From Candidatus Nanopelagicales bacterium (lineage in GTDB: Bacteria > Actinomycetota > Actinomycetes > S36-B12 > GCA-2699445): a stretch of DNA of 64,000 bases. The notes under the pieces are model-generated. The model did no database searches. It was not told the origin of the DNA and was given only the letters and a program-made list of their open reading frames with translations. Each line of letters begins with the position of its first letter. Position 1 is the first letter of the stretch. The position numbers were made by a program, and so were the translations under genes. Shown here one piece after another: positions 53,275-62,309 of the stretch. The stretch lies in the NCBI GenBank assembly GCA_037045355.1, contig JBAOHO010000022.1:1-64000 (forward strand), read 5' to 3'.

Positions 53275-53966
53275 GCGGTGAGGTCCAGGTAGGTGTCGCT
53301 GCCCCGCGAGTCATCGTGGAGCAGGCCCGCGATGGCAGTCGCGAGCGCTGTGGTGTCGGTGTAGCCCTTGAAGGCACGGTCGGGGTTGGCGTCACGCGTG
53401 GCCTGATCCACCAGGGCCATGACGGCGACGATGAACGCGCGTGCGTCGGTCCCGTCGAACGTCGCACCCAGTGAGCGCACCCACGACTCGGCCGCGGACT
53501 TGGTGCTCGCGTAGGCAGCGTTCGTCGCCGACGGCTTGCGCACAGCAGTGCTGGTGACCATCACGTACCGGCCGTGAGGCGCAGTTGCCAGGGTTTCCCG
53601 GAATGCCACGGACGTGGTCTGGACTGTCCCTACGATGCCTGGGAACAGTTCGTTCCACTGCTCGATCGACTGGGCGTCGACGGTGTCGGCGCCGCGCCAG
53701 CCACCCACCAGGTGGATCACTGCGTCCACTCGCCCATGACGTTCGAGCAGATCGTCGCGGAACGCTGCGACGGCGGACAGGTCGGTCAGGTCGACGACCA
53801 GCGCCTCAGCTGAACCACCGGCGGCTGTGATGGGGTCGACCGCTGCTTGGGCCAGGTCCAGCGCGCGATCCACCACGACGACGTGGGCTCGCTGGGCCAG
53901 CGACAAGGCGACGGCTCGGCCACCCATTCCGGCGCCGAGCACGACTGCGACGGGACGGTCGTTCAT
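53271..53966 (-). CDS. short-chain dehydrogenase/reductase
   Basis: A 231-aa Rossmann protein. V-L-G-A-G-M-G-G-R is a variant cofactor loop, D-L-T-D the adenine pocket, and the catalytic set is Ser (T-S-T-A), Tyr and Lys in Y-A-S-T-K. ATG 53966 overlaps the DUF6421 stop by ATGA. The substrate is unknown; likely the oxidation or reduction partner in a pathway with the aldolase-like enzyme. Confidence 0.88.
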   Translation of the reverse strand: MNDRPVAVVLGAGMGGRAVALSLAQRAHVVVVDRALDLAQAAVDPITAAGGSAEALVVDLTDLSAVAAFRDDLLERHGRVDAVIHLVGGWRGADTVDAQSIEQWNELFPGIVGTVQTTSVAFRETLATAPHGRYVMVTSTAVRKPSATNAAYASTKSAAESWVRSLGATFDGTDARAFIVAVMALVDQATRDANPDRAFKGYTDTTALATAIAGLLHDDSRGSDTYLDLTA

Positions 53967-56050
53967 GCCGCCACCCCTGTCATGCCCTTGGTCGACTCGA
54001 TCGTGTCGACGATCTTCTTGCGCAGCGCTTCGTAGAAGACGTTGAGGGGGAACTCGTCGGGGAGCACGGCATCGACGGCCGCCTTGGTCTCGGCGGGGAT
54101 CGCGGAACCGCCCTGCGCCCACACGGATGAGGGATGCGGCGGGACGAGTCCGGCGACGAACGTGTGCGCGGCGAGCCAGTGACCCATCCGGCTGCGGTCG
54201 ATGCCCTCGCGGTACAAGGCGTTCACTTCTTCGCACAAGGCGACGACGCAGTCCTGGACCTCATTCCAGTCGATGAACAACGTGTTGTCGGTCCAGTTCA
54301 GGACGCCGTGTTTGTGCAGCCAGGCGAACAGGATCTGACCACCGAGGCCGTCGTAGTTGCGGACCCGCTCGCCGGTGGTGGGGAAGCGGAACAGGCGGTC
54401 GAACAAGATGGCGTAGCGAACGTGGGGCGCCAGCGTCACGCCCTTCTGTTCGAGCACAGCGGTCTCGCGGTAAGTGTTCAGATCGCAGCGCAGTTCCTCG
54501 AGCGCGTACATCCAATAGGGCATGCGCTGCTTGATCATGAACGGGTCGAACGGCAGGTCGCCGTGACTGTGGGTGCGGTCGTGGACCAGGTCCCACAGCA
54601 CGAACGTCTCCTGAGCGAGTTGCTGATCGTTGAGCAGCAGCTCGGCGTCCGGCGGCAGGGCCAGACCGAGGATGTCCGCAGACGCGGCCGACACCGTACG
54701 GAATCGGGCGGCTTCGCGGTCGCAGAAGATGCCACCCCACGTGAACTTCGCGGTCTCCCGCGTGGCGACGGTCTCCGGGAACAGCACGGCCGAGTGGGTG
54801 TCGTAGCCGGCGGTGAAGGCCACGAACTCGATCGGGACGAACGCCGCATTGTCATAGGAGCCCGCCTCGATGTCCGCGATCCACTGCGGCCAGACGGTGC
54901 GGCTGATGACCGCCTCGACGTTGCGGTTCGGGTTGCCGTTCTGCGTGTACATGGGGAACACCGCGAGGTGTTCGATGCCGTTCTCACGCAGTTCTTCGGG
55001 ATGGAACGTCATCAGCGAGTCGAAGAAGTCCGGCACTCCGAGGCCTTCGTCCGCCCACCGCCGGAAGTCGACGACGGTGGCGGCCAGGTGCTCGGCCTGG
55101 TGGGGGAAGTGGGGTGCCAGTTCCTCGATGGCCGACACGATGTCCGCGACCGCGGTCAAAGCGGTGTCACGGTCGGCTTCGGCGACCGAACCATCTTTGG
55201 CCTGCAGGGGGCGCAGGGTCTCGACGGCGGTGGCCAGTCGCTGCCAGGCGTCACTGTCGGCGGAGTCCGTGCGCTGGGCGGGCAATGCGGCGGGCCCGGC
55301 GATGGTCCATGTCACGAGGTTGTGCCACAACGTCAGGTGGTCGAGGTCGCCGATCGAGTCGTCGCCGAACAGGTCGGAGTCCGTGGCGACGACTACCCGC
55401 CCGAGGTCGGCTTCCACGCCGGCGATCAGGCCGGCCCCCGGGGGAGTCGCGGTGGGACTGGTGACGGCGAACAGCCAGCCACGGTCGTCGGCGTCGGGTT
55501 CGAGGAACAGGGTTCCGCCGCGGTACACGCATGCGGAGTTGACGCCGGCCCACACGTCCCAGTGGGAGTGGGCGACTGGCTGCGCGAGAACCCAAGTGGG
55601 GACGTCGCGGAACCGGTGGCCGGGGTCCTGCACGGTGGTGTTGTGCATCGTGACTCCGAACCGTGCGGCGATATCGGCGAGGTTGTTGCCGTACTTGGCC
55701 TGTTCGGTTTCACCCAGCAGCACCAGACCGCCGCCGCCGCGCACATGAGCCTCGATCGCGTCGATCTCGGCGGGGCTGTAGGTCGGGGATCCGATGCCGG
55801 TGGTCGCCTCCCAGTCGGCGGTTGAGCAGTGGGGGAGTACGAGGACGTCCACATCTGCCAGCGCCTCCGCGTCGAGGGGACCGTCGATGTGTGCGGTGGT
55901 GACGAGTCCCGCGGCGGTCAGTGATTCGGCGGCGCGCACATACCCGGCGTCGGCAGGGTTGCCCGGGTTCATCTGGACCGCGATCTCGGGTCGGGTGGAC
56001 CATGCCTGCTGGTGAGCCTCGTCAATCAACACCCGTGCGTACGGTCGCAT
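53963..56050 (-). CDS. DUF6421 protein with N-terminal glutamine-amidotransferase-like domain
   Basis: A 695-aa protein starting at ATG 56050 behind AGGAGGCG. Residues 1-240 look like a class I amidotransferase-like (ThuA/DUF4350-type) fold: D-V-L-V-L-P-H-C, A-H-V-R-G-G-G-G-L-V-L-L-G-E-T. From about 240 on it is DUF6421, with V-V-D-F-R-R-W, F-P-M-Y-T-Q-N-G, and a striking H-D-R-T-H-S-H-G (about 487-495) plus E-E-L-R-C-D. These His and acidic residues resemble a metal site, H-D-x-x-H followed by an E-E-x-R-x-D helix, broadly like M49 peptidases, but that is speculation. As I recall DUF6421, family members lack the first domain. No activity is known. Confidence 0.75.
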   Translation of the reverse strand: MRPYARVLIDEAHQQAWSTRPEIAVQMNPGNPADAGYVRAAESLTAAGLVTTAHIDGPLDAEALADVDVLVLPHCSTADWEATTGIGSPTYSPAEIDAIEAHVRGGGGLVLLGETEQAKYGNNLADIAARFGVTMHNTTVQDPGHRFRDVPTWVLAQPVAHSHWDVWAGVNSACVYRGGTLFLEPDADDRGWLFAVTSPTATPPGAGLIAGVEADLGRVVVATDSDLFGDDSIGDLDHLTLWHNLVTWTIAGPAALPAQRTDSADSDAWQRLATAVETLRPLQAKDGSVAEADRDTALTAVADIVSAIEELAPHFPHQAEHLAATVVDFRRWADEGLGVPDFFDSLMTFHPEELRENGIEHLAVFPMYTQNGNPNRNVEAVISRTVWPQWIADIEAGSYDNAAFVPIEFVAFTAGYDTHSAVLFPETVATRETAKFTWGGIFCDREAARFRTVSAASADILGLALPPDAELLLNDQQLAQETFVLWDLVHDRTHSHGDLPFDPFMIKQRMPYWMYALEELRCDLNTYRETAVLEQKGVTLAPHVRYAILFDRLFRFPTTGERVRNYDGLGGQILFAWLHKHGVLNWTDNTLFIDWNEVQDCVVALCEEVNALYREGIDRSRMGHWLAAHTFVAGLVPPHPSSVWAQGGSAIPAETKAAVDAVLPDEFPLNVFYEALRKKIVDTIESTKGMTGVAA

Positions 56051-56204
56051 CTCGCCTCCTGAGTGGGTTACTTGCCGAGGGTATCGCCGCGCCATCGCGG
56101 TCCCAACCGCTGGCGAAGTCGGAGGCGACCGGGTGGTGCGTTCCGACTACTTGCGCGGGTCCGTTCTGGTAGGAACGGGTCGATACCGAACGAAAGGGCA
56201 ACCG

Positions 56205-58001
56205 ATGGCGGGTCTGTCACGACGGGGCTTCCTGGCCGCCACTTCCGGGCTCGCGGCGATGTGGGGCATGCCGTTCGGTGAACTGGGTAGCGCACTGGCT
56301 GCGCCCGCGACTAGAGGAGACGTCCCCACGACGTTGCTGCAGACCATCCGCCAGCGCACGGTGGGAAACAAGCAGTACCGCACGTTGGCCACCGCCGCCG
56401 GGGAGCCGTACATCCCCCGCTACGACCTGTTGGGGCGTGAGGGAAGCCCGGGACGAACGGGGAGTCGGCGCTCCATCGTCTACCTGGGGCACATGACGGA
56501 CATTCACGTCATCGACGCGCAATCACCCGCCCGTCTCGAGCCGTTGATGGCCCAAAGCCCCGGCACGTGGCAGGGCGCGATCCGTCCCCAGGACACGATG
56601 TCCGTCAACGTTCAGGCGCAGATGATCGCCGCCATGACGGCCGCCAAGTACAGCCCGCTCACCGGCGCTCCGATGGCCGCGGTGTACAACACCGGCGACA
56701 GCGCCGACCAGCACTCGACCCTGGAGCTGCGCTGGTACATCGACAACATGGACGGCGTCCCGATCACCCCCAACAGCGGTCTCGTCGGTCAGTACGAGGG
56801 CCCGCAGGTGTGGGAGGAGGCCATCTACGCCTGGCACCCGGAGGATCCCGACAGCGACCAGTTCGGTGCCTATGGGTTCCCTCGAGTCGAGGGCCTGCTC
56901 ACGGCCGCCGTGTCTCAGAATGTGGCCTCGCGGGGGCTGCCGATCCCCTGGTACGCGGTGTACGGCAATCACGACACGCTGTACTTCGGCGCCTTCGAGA
57001 TCGGTGAGGCGTTGCGAGCGCTCGCGGTCGGGGATCGCAAACCGGCCCTGTATCCGGCGTTGGGTCAGTTGTACTTCGACGGGTTGCGCAGCGAGAGCAA
57101 CGTTCTGGCCCGGCTGGAACATGTGCTGACCACGAACTTCGGGCGCCAGGACGGCATCAGGGCCGTGACACCTGACCCGAAGCGCAAGATGTTCGACCAA
57201 CTGCAGTTCATGGCCGAGCACTTCACCACCCAACCGAACCCCGGCCCGATCGGGCACGGGTTCACGCAGGACAACCTCGACACCGGTAAGACCTTCTGGG
57301 CTGCCGACATCGGCCCGCACCTGCGACTGTTCGGTCTCGACACCTGCAATCAGGTGATGGGCGCCGACGGAGCCGTGCCGCAGTCGCAGTTCGACTGGCT
57401 GCGCGACGAACTCGCCGCGGCCCGCGATGAGAACAAGATGGCGATCGTCATCAGCCACCACAACAGCAAGACGCTGGAGAACAAGGCTGTCGCGACAGTG
57501 GGGGAGTCGGAGCCGCTGATCAACACCGAACAGTTCATCGACATGCTGCTGGACTATCCCAATGTGATCGCCTGGTCGAACGGTCACACCCACATCAACA
57601 CGATCGTGGCCCACCCCCGAGCCAACGGGAAGGGCGGCTTCTGGGAGGTCACAGCGGCCTCCTGCATCGACTACCCCCAGCAGCAGCAACTGCTCGAAGT
57701 GGTCGACAACCGCGACGGCACCATCTCGATCTTCGCCACGACGCTCGACCACATGAGTCCCGCGACCTGGACGCCGGGGGACTTCTCCCAAGAGGGCCTG
57801 GCGTCTCTGAGTCGGGAGTTGGCGTCCAACGACTGGACCGCGAACCCGCTCATGCGTCTCGGCTCGCCATTGGACCGCAACGTCGAACTCCTGCTGCCGG
57901 CGCCGTTCGACATGGAGACCATCACCGACGCGGCCCTGGAGAAGGAAACCATGGCCCGCAAGGCACGACTGGTGGCCAACGAGCGAGCAGGTGCGGCATG
58001 A
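56205..58001 (+). CDS. Tat-exported metallophosphoesterase, TIGR03767-like
   Basis: A 598-aa phosphoesterase with a twin-arginine signal (S-R-R-G-F-L-A-A-T, residues 4-12) and metal motifs H-M-T-D-I-H, N-T-G-D-S-A-D, Y-G-N-H-D-T, S-H-H-N-S and N-G-H-T-H, the full calcineurin-like set. It resembles the PPA1498-type actinobacterial family. ATG 56205 is taken from GAAAGG upstream. It acts outside the membrane on an unknown phosphoester. ATGA overlap with the lipoprotein gene suggests a functional unit of three. Confidence 0.87.
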   Translation: MAGLSRRGFLAATSGLAAMWGMPFGELGSALAAPATRGDVPTTLLQTIRQRTVGNKQYRTLATAAGEPYIPRYDLLGREGSPGRTGSRRSIVYLGHMTDIHVIDAQSPARLEPLMAQSPGTWQGAIRPQDTMSVNVQAQMIAAMTAAKYSPLTGAPMAAVYNTGDSADQHSTLELRWYIDNMDGVPITPNSGLVGQYEGPQVWEEAIYAWHPEDPDSDQFGAYGFPRVEGLLTAAVSQNVASRGLPIPWYAVYGNHDTLYFGAFEIGEALRALAVGDRKPALYPALGQLYFDGLRSESNVLARLEHVLTTNFGRQDGIRAVTPDPKRKMFDQLQFMAEHFTTQPNPGPIGHGFTQDNLDTGKTFWAADIGPHLRLFGLDTCNQVMGADGAVPQSQFDWLRDELAAARDENKMAIVISHHNSKTLENKAVATVGESEPLINTEQFIDMLLDYPNVIAWSNGHTHINTIVAHPRANGKGGFWEVTAASCIDYPQQQQLLEVVDNRDGTISIFATTLDHMSPATWTPGDFSQEGLASLSRELASNDWTANPLMRLGSPLDRNVELLLPAPFDMETITDAALEKETMARKARLVANERAGAA

Positions 58002-58348
58002 ATCGGATACTGATCGGTGCTGGCGTCGCTGCGCTGGCGTTTCTGCCGGGGTGCTCGAACCTGGGCACCCAGATCGCGACTCTGCAGCCAGTCGCCGGTG
58101 ACGCGATCACCGGGCTGAACATCGCTGCCAACGACGTGTTGCTGCGTGAGAAGGTCGACATCCTGGTCGCCCCGGTGTGCACCTATGAGCCGGAGACCTA
58201 CACCTGCACCGGGACCACGGTGAAGGGCGACGAGATTCTCGTGACCGCGCAAGGTGCGAAACCGACGACGTTCACCGTTTCGGTGGGTGGGGCGTCCATC
58301 TACGACGGACCCGTTGACGCTGTGATCAAGAGAGCGGGACAGCGATGA
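57998..58348 (+). CDS. small lipoprotein
   Basis: A 116-aa protein with a lipobox L-P-G-C at residues 16-19, so it is lipid-anchored on the outer face. The mature part has a Leu/Ala-rich helix followed by two Cys that may pair (V-C-T-Y-E-P-E-T-Y-T-C-T). No family known. It overlaps the phosphoesterase and the membrane-protein genes by four bases each. Confidence 0.75.
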   Translation: MNRILIGAGVAALAFLPGCSNLGTQIATLQPVAGDAITGLNIAANDVLLREKVDILVAPVCTYEPETYTCTGTTVKGDEILVTAQGAKPTTFTVSVGGASIYDGPVDAVIKRAGQR

Positions 58349-59055
58349 GCACCACTGATGCGACCGAAACCCCGGTGACCCCCGCCGAGCCTCAACAGCC
58401 CAGGCACTACGGGTTCTCGGTGCTGCTGTCGGGATTCGCGCGAATGTGGCGGGCATGGCTGCCGGCGATCATCGTCATCGTGGCCAATGCCGTGGCTCAA
58501 GCGCTGTTCGTGATGACGAATCCGCAGGTGTCCTGGGAGCCGACGTTCATCCTGCTGCTGATCGGATCGATCCTGGTGTTCCTGGTCACCGGAGCAGTGC
58601 TGACGGCGGGCGCGTTCGAGTCGGTGACCCAACGCGTGCCGGTCGGGTTGGCGTTCAGCCGGGCCAATCGGCACTTCTGGCTCTACAGCATCTGGGTGAT
58701 CCTGCAGACCGTGGTGGTACTGATCGGGACGGCCTTCTACCGCTGGCCCGGGGTTCTGCTCGCCTGGTTGACCGTGTTCATCCCGATCGCGGCGATCGAC
58801 GGGCAGCGCAACGCCCTGGGGGCGAACTTCCGAGCCATTTGGTCGCACCCCTTCCGCTGGATCATCACGGGCATCATCATCGCCGTGTTCCTGGTCTTCG
58901 GGTTCTTGTTCGGCGCCTTGAACGGCTTCTTCATCGGTGGTGTCGTGGGGTCTTTCGTCGCGACGTTGGTGGCGGGATTCTTCGCCTGGTGGTGGCTGAC
59001 CGCCTGGGCCTGCCTCTACCGCAGCCGACGCGGCGCCCCTGCCGATCAGGCGTGA
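58345..59055 (+). CDS. multi-span membrane protein, unknown function
   Basis: A 236-aa protein with five or six hydrophobic helices and a short Pro/Thr-rich N-terminus. V-L-L-S-G-F-A-R-M-W-R-A-W-L-P starts the first helix. W-S-H-P-F-R-W-I-I is conserved-looking. No transporter motif is seen. It is coupled to the lipoprotein gene; the three genes may handle a lipid- or wall-linked phosphoester. Confidence 0.7.
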   Translation: MSTTDATETPVTPAEPQQPRHYGFSVLLSGFARMWRAWLPAIIVIVANAVAQALFVMTNPQVSWEPTFILLLIGSILVFLVTGAVLTAGAFESVTQRVPVGLAFSRANRHFWLYSIWVILQTVVVLIGTAFYRWPGVLLAWLTVFIPIAAIDGQRNALGANFRAIWSHPFRWIITGIIIAVFLVFGFLFGALNGFFIGGVVGSFVATLVAGFFAWWWLTAWACLYRSRRGAPADQA

Positions 59056-59071
59056 ATCCGGCTCCCTCGTA

Positions 59072-59150
59072 GTCCTATCGGATAGGGACAGTTAGTCCCA
59101 TTTCGGACCTTCACTGTGAGGTGACACTCTGTGACGTCCTGATTACGGAC
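59072..59150. promoter_or_regulatory. three GTCC...GGAC inverted repeats upstream of pilA
   Basis: Short inverted repeats GTCC-x10-GGAC (59072-59089), GTCC-x6-GGAC (59095-59108) and GTCC-x7-GGAC (59136-59150) lie 100-180 bases before the pilA start. They could be protein binding sites or small hairpins in the leader. The first adds TAT/ATA pairing. They lie after the end of the membrane-protein gene and could also include its terminator. Confidence 0.4.
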
Positions 59151-59255
59151 AGTTTCTCGCTCAGGTTACAGAAACCCCCTCGGGTACCCGATGGTGATTG
59201 TGTCATTGCCCTTATTCATTCATGGGGCACTTGGTAACAAGTGAAAGGAACGATC

Positions 59256-59666
59256 ATGTTTGATCGTCTGAGCAAGAGAAGGGGAGACGCGGGCTTCACG
59301 CTCATCGAGCTCCTCGTAGTCATGATCATCATTGGAATCCTCGCAGCGATCGGTATCCCGATCTTCCTGAGCCAGCGGGCCAAGGCTCGTGACACTGCCA
59401 CCCAGGCCGACGTGTCAACGGTTGGCAAGGAAATCGCGACCTACTACGTTGACAACGTGGGCGCGCCACCCGTTGTGACGGTGGCGGCAGGCGAACTGCG
59501 CTTGGATGGCGTCAAGGTCGGCAACGCTTCAGACGGTACGGCGTTTGGCAACCAAACTGGTCTTACCTCGACGACTTGGTGCGTCTCGTTGACGAACCCC
59601 GAAGGCGATACTCCCACATACCGCTACTCTTCGGCGGGTGGCTTGGAGGCTGGAGCTTGCGCCTAA
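59256..59666 (+). CDS. pilA: major type IV pilin PilA
   Basis: A 136-aa prepilin. The 13-residue basic leader ends D-A-G, followed by F-T-L-I-E-L-L-V-V-M with the conserved Glu5 and a long hydrophobic helix, then a globular beta domain with two Cys (C-V-S-L near residue 108 and the penultimate Cys) that can form the D-region disulphide. ATG 59256 follows GAAAGGA; GTG 59241 is not needed. PilD cleaves after Gly. A strong terminator follows, so it is probably made in large excess over the minor pilins. Confidence 0.94.
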   Translation: MFDRLSKRRGDAGFTLIELLVVMIIIGILAAIGIPIFLSQRAKARDTATQADVSTVGKEIATYYVDNVGAPPVVTVAAGELRLDGVKVGNASDGTAFGNQTGLTSTTWCVSLTNPEGDTPTYRYSSAGGLEAGACA

Positions 59667-59680
59667 GTTAGCAAGTGGTG

Positions 59681-59722
59681 CAACTGGGGTGGAAGGTCTA
59701 GTGAGGCCTTCCACCCCAGTTG
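59681..59722 (+). terminator. strong hairpin after pilA
   Basis: CAACTGGGGTGGAAGG (59681-59696) pairs perfectly with CCTTCCACCCCAGTTG (59707-59722), a 16-bp stem with a 10-base loop. It has no U-run, as is common for actinobacterial terminators. It would separate abundant pilA mRNA from the minor-pilin genes and stabilise its 3' end. Confidence 0.85.
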
Positions 59723-59803
59723 CATTCGGTCTGAGGATCGCGTCATGTTCGCGGTAAAGCAAGGGGGCGACTGTGACGATGCGAAAAGTGGGAGGTGATG
59801 ATC

Positions 59804-61625
59804 GTGGAGCGTCGCCTTGGACCGTTCTGCCGTCCGCCCAGACGCCGCATGACTACGACGAAGAGATCAGTTTCGGACGCCGGGTTCACCCTCATGGAGT
59901 TGATCGTCTCCATGCTCATCTTGAGCCTCGTGATGATCGGTTTGACCGGCGTCTTCATCAGTTCGGCCAAGACAGTCGGCCAGGCCAAACAGCGACAACA
60001 GGCGACTGCCCTGGCGACCCAAACCCTTGAGCAACTGCGAGCGCTCCCGTATGACCTCATCGTTTCCGGTATCAACCAGACAACGACGGAGTTCGCGTCG
60101 GACATCCGAATCATCGACAAGGAGTCGACGCCGCGGCTAGCACCCGCCGGGTCCAGCATCAACGAGGAACTGGTACTCAACTCCACTGGCACAACGGCGC
60201 CGCTGAGCCCCCATATGCAGGTCGATGACGATTGAGAACACTACCTACACGATCGCGACCTACATCACCCAGGCAGATACTGAGCAGCCCGCCTATAACC
60301 TGACCGTGATCGTGACGTACGGAGTGAACTCCACCGATGCGCAGAACTCCGTCATTGAACGATCGACGAGTTACTCGCCGACTGGGTGTCTCTCCACTTC
60401 GACTCATCCCTTCTCGGGCCCATGTCAGCCGTCGTTCAGCGCCCAGGCGGGAATCACTGCCGGGAGCATCTCATTGGTTCCAGCAGGTGGCGAGGAAGGC
60501 GCCGACACGCAACTACTTGAGGACTTCGGCGTTGATTCCGCATCACTCGACCTACCCATGCTGAGCTCGTCGATGACGGTGGAGCAGACCTCGCGCGTGT
60601 CAGCACTTGCCCAGACAACCGGAGTCCGGACTTCTGTAGCCGGGACTGAGGCGTCAAAGGGTGGCCTCAGCCAAGTGGCTGAGGGTGACACCGACCCTTC
60701 ATCTGAAGTGGGCGAGGCCGAGACCTTCGCAATCGCTCCCACCGATCCTGGGGTCCTATCCCCAACCGCCGGCACTGCAGGAAGCATCACCTTGACGCCG
60801 AGTACCGCTGACGACGGCTCTGGGTCAGCTTCGGTGTCCGGGGGCAGTTCCTGTCAGGCGCCACCCTCCGGTTCGCTGGTCCCCGGATCCCAACCCTGCG
60901 GCTCTGCCACAGTGGCCACCGGGGGGTCACCCAGTTCGATGTCGCTGACGCTTGCCGGCCTACCGCGGACGCTGCCGGCGTTCAACCTCGCCGAGGTTTC
61001 TGCTTCAGGCAGCACAAGCCGTTCCCTTGTTGGTCAGTTCGTCAGTTCCACGAGCTTCTGCTCCGGCTCCTCCCCGAACTGCGCCGTGGCATCGGTCTCA
61101 CGAACACTCGGAGAAGTGAAGGTGGGGGGGCTGCCCGACACCACCACGGGCGACACGGGTCCCACGGGATTCGATCAGGTGGTTCGGGTGAACGGACTCG
61201 TCGATCAGGCGGTAGCTGAGTCTGGGATTGGGGCCCGAGAGCCATCCGCCAGTCGCACCGGGTCTCTGGAATTCTGGGACAGCGACACCGGCACCTACTC
61301 GACTGTGAGCCTGAACCAGACTCGGAACGTCAGTGGAAGCGTGAGCCGGACCTACGCATCGAACGATGATCAGGGCGTGCGGATCGACATTGACTATGTC
61401 ATCGCCGTGCAGCCACCTCAGGAGTCGCAAGACACCTCATGCACCGCTGCCGGCACGCGGTGCACGACCGAGGTCACATCCGCACCCACCGTGCGGGCCG
61501 ACCTGCGCTATCGCGTTTTCGAGGTGGACGGCTCAGAGTCCACGAACGTCACGTCATTCGCGGTCCTGGTCGACCTCGGCGGCATCTTGAGCCAGACCTC
61601 CTACGGGGCGAACCCTGATGCGTAA
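59804..61625 (+). CDS. large PilV-like minor pilin with prepilin signal, one apparent extra base
   Basis: About 606 aa once the A at 60231 is removed (this gives V-D-D-V-E-N-T-T-Y). GTG 59804 is chosen because GGAGGT lies 7 bases before it; ATG 59849 has no ribosome site. The prepilin end is S-D-A-G then F-T-L-M-E-L-I-V-S-M. After the helix comes a short pilin-like domain, then a very large Ser/Thr/Gly-rich region (from about residue 215) with several Cys pairs. Minor pilins are normally 150-250 aa, so the C-terminal extension is unusual and could be a surface adhesin at the pilus tip. Confidence 0.8.
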
Positions 61626-62295
61626 ACCGACACTTGTCGCTGAGGCCGGTGCCAAACGCACGGGTGCCGGTGATGCGGGCGTGACCCTTATCGAGTTGCT
61701 GATCACGATGGCCGTATTCTCGCTGGTCATCGGACTGATCTTCCAGGGCGTGATCACGGTCCAGCGCATGGCTGAGGAGTCCCGACGCGACGCCGAATCC
61801 GTGAGCCAGCTTCGCCAAGGATTAGCGATCATCGACCGCCAGGTCAGGTCGGGCAATGTGCTCTACAGCCCAGGCGACGAAGACCAGGTCCTGTCCACCT
61901 GTGAGGGCACCGGAACCTCCGGTTCATGCATGCGTGTCTACACGCAGGCGAACGGCGATGAGCGCTGCGTCCAATGGCAGGTGATCGCCGACGCCGACGC
62001 ACCCGGCACCAGTGCCTTGCGCATGAGGAGTTGGAGTCCCACCTGGCAGACGGACGGGCTTACGACGGGTTGGTCGACCGTCTCGCGAGGATTGGTCAAC
62101 CCGGGTGAGGGCAACTGGCCCTTCACTCTCCAAGGCGGGACAAGCGCTTTCGCCTCCCGACTTCTGGACGTCAATCTGGGGGCTGTGGATCTGAACGATC
62201 CGTCCGAGAGTGACGAACTCAGCGCGTCGATTTCCGGACGTAACACCAACTACGGGTATGACGCGGGTCGCTGCAGTCCTGCGCCGACAGCATGA
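61618..62295 (+). CDS. PilW-like minor pilin
   Basis: A 225-aa prepilin with a 21-residue leader ending G-D-A-G, then V-T-L-I-E-L-L-I-T-M, followed by a helix and a Trp- and Ser-rich globular part with four Cys. It overlaps the previous gene by eight bases. Minor pilins of this type prime pilus assembly. Confidence 0.85.
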   Translation: MRKPTLVAEAGAKRTGAGDAGVTLIELLITMAVFSLVIGLIFQGVITVQRMAEESRRDAESVSQLRQGLAIIDRQVRSGNVLYSPGDEDQVLSTCEGTGTSGSCMRVYTQANGDERCVQWQVIADADAPGTSALRMRSWSPTWQTDGLTTGWSTVSRGLVNPGEGNWPFTLQGGTSAFASRLLDVNLGAVDLNDPSESDELSASISGRNTNYGYDAGRCSPAPTA

Positions 62296-62309
62296 AGGAG
62301 GGCCGTCGC

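Noticed and set aside
54134..55825. 563-codon plus-strand open frame
   Set aside because: Antisense shadow of the DUF6421 gene; composition (Val/Gly/Arg/Asp) is typical of a reverse-frame reading.
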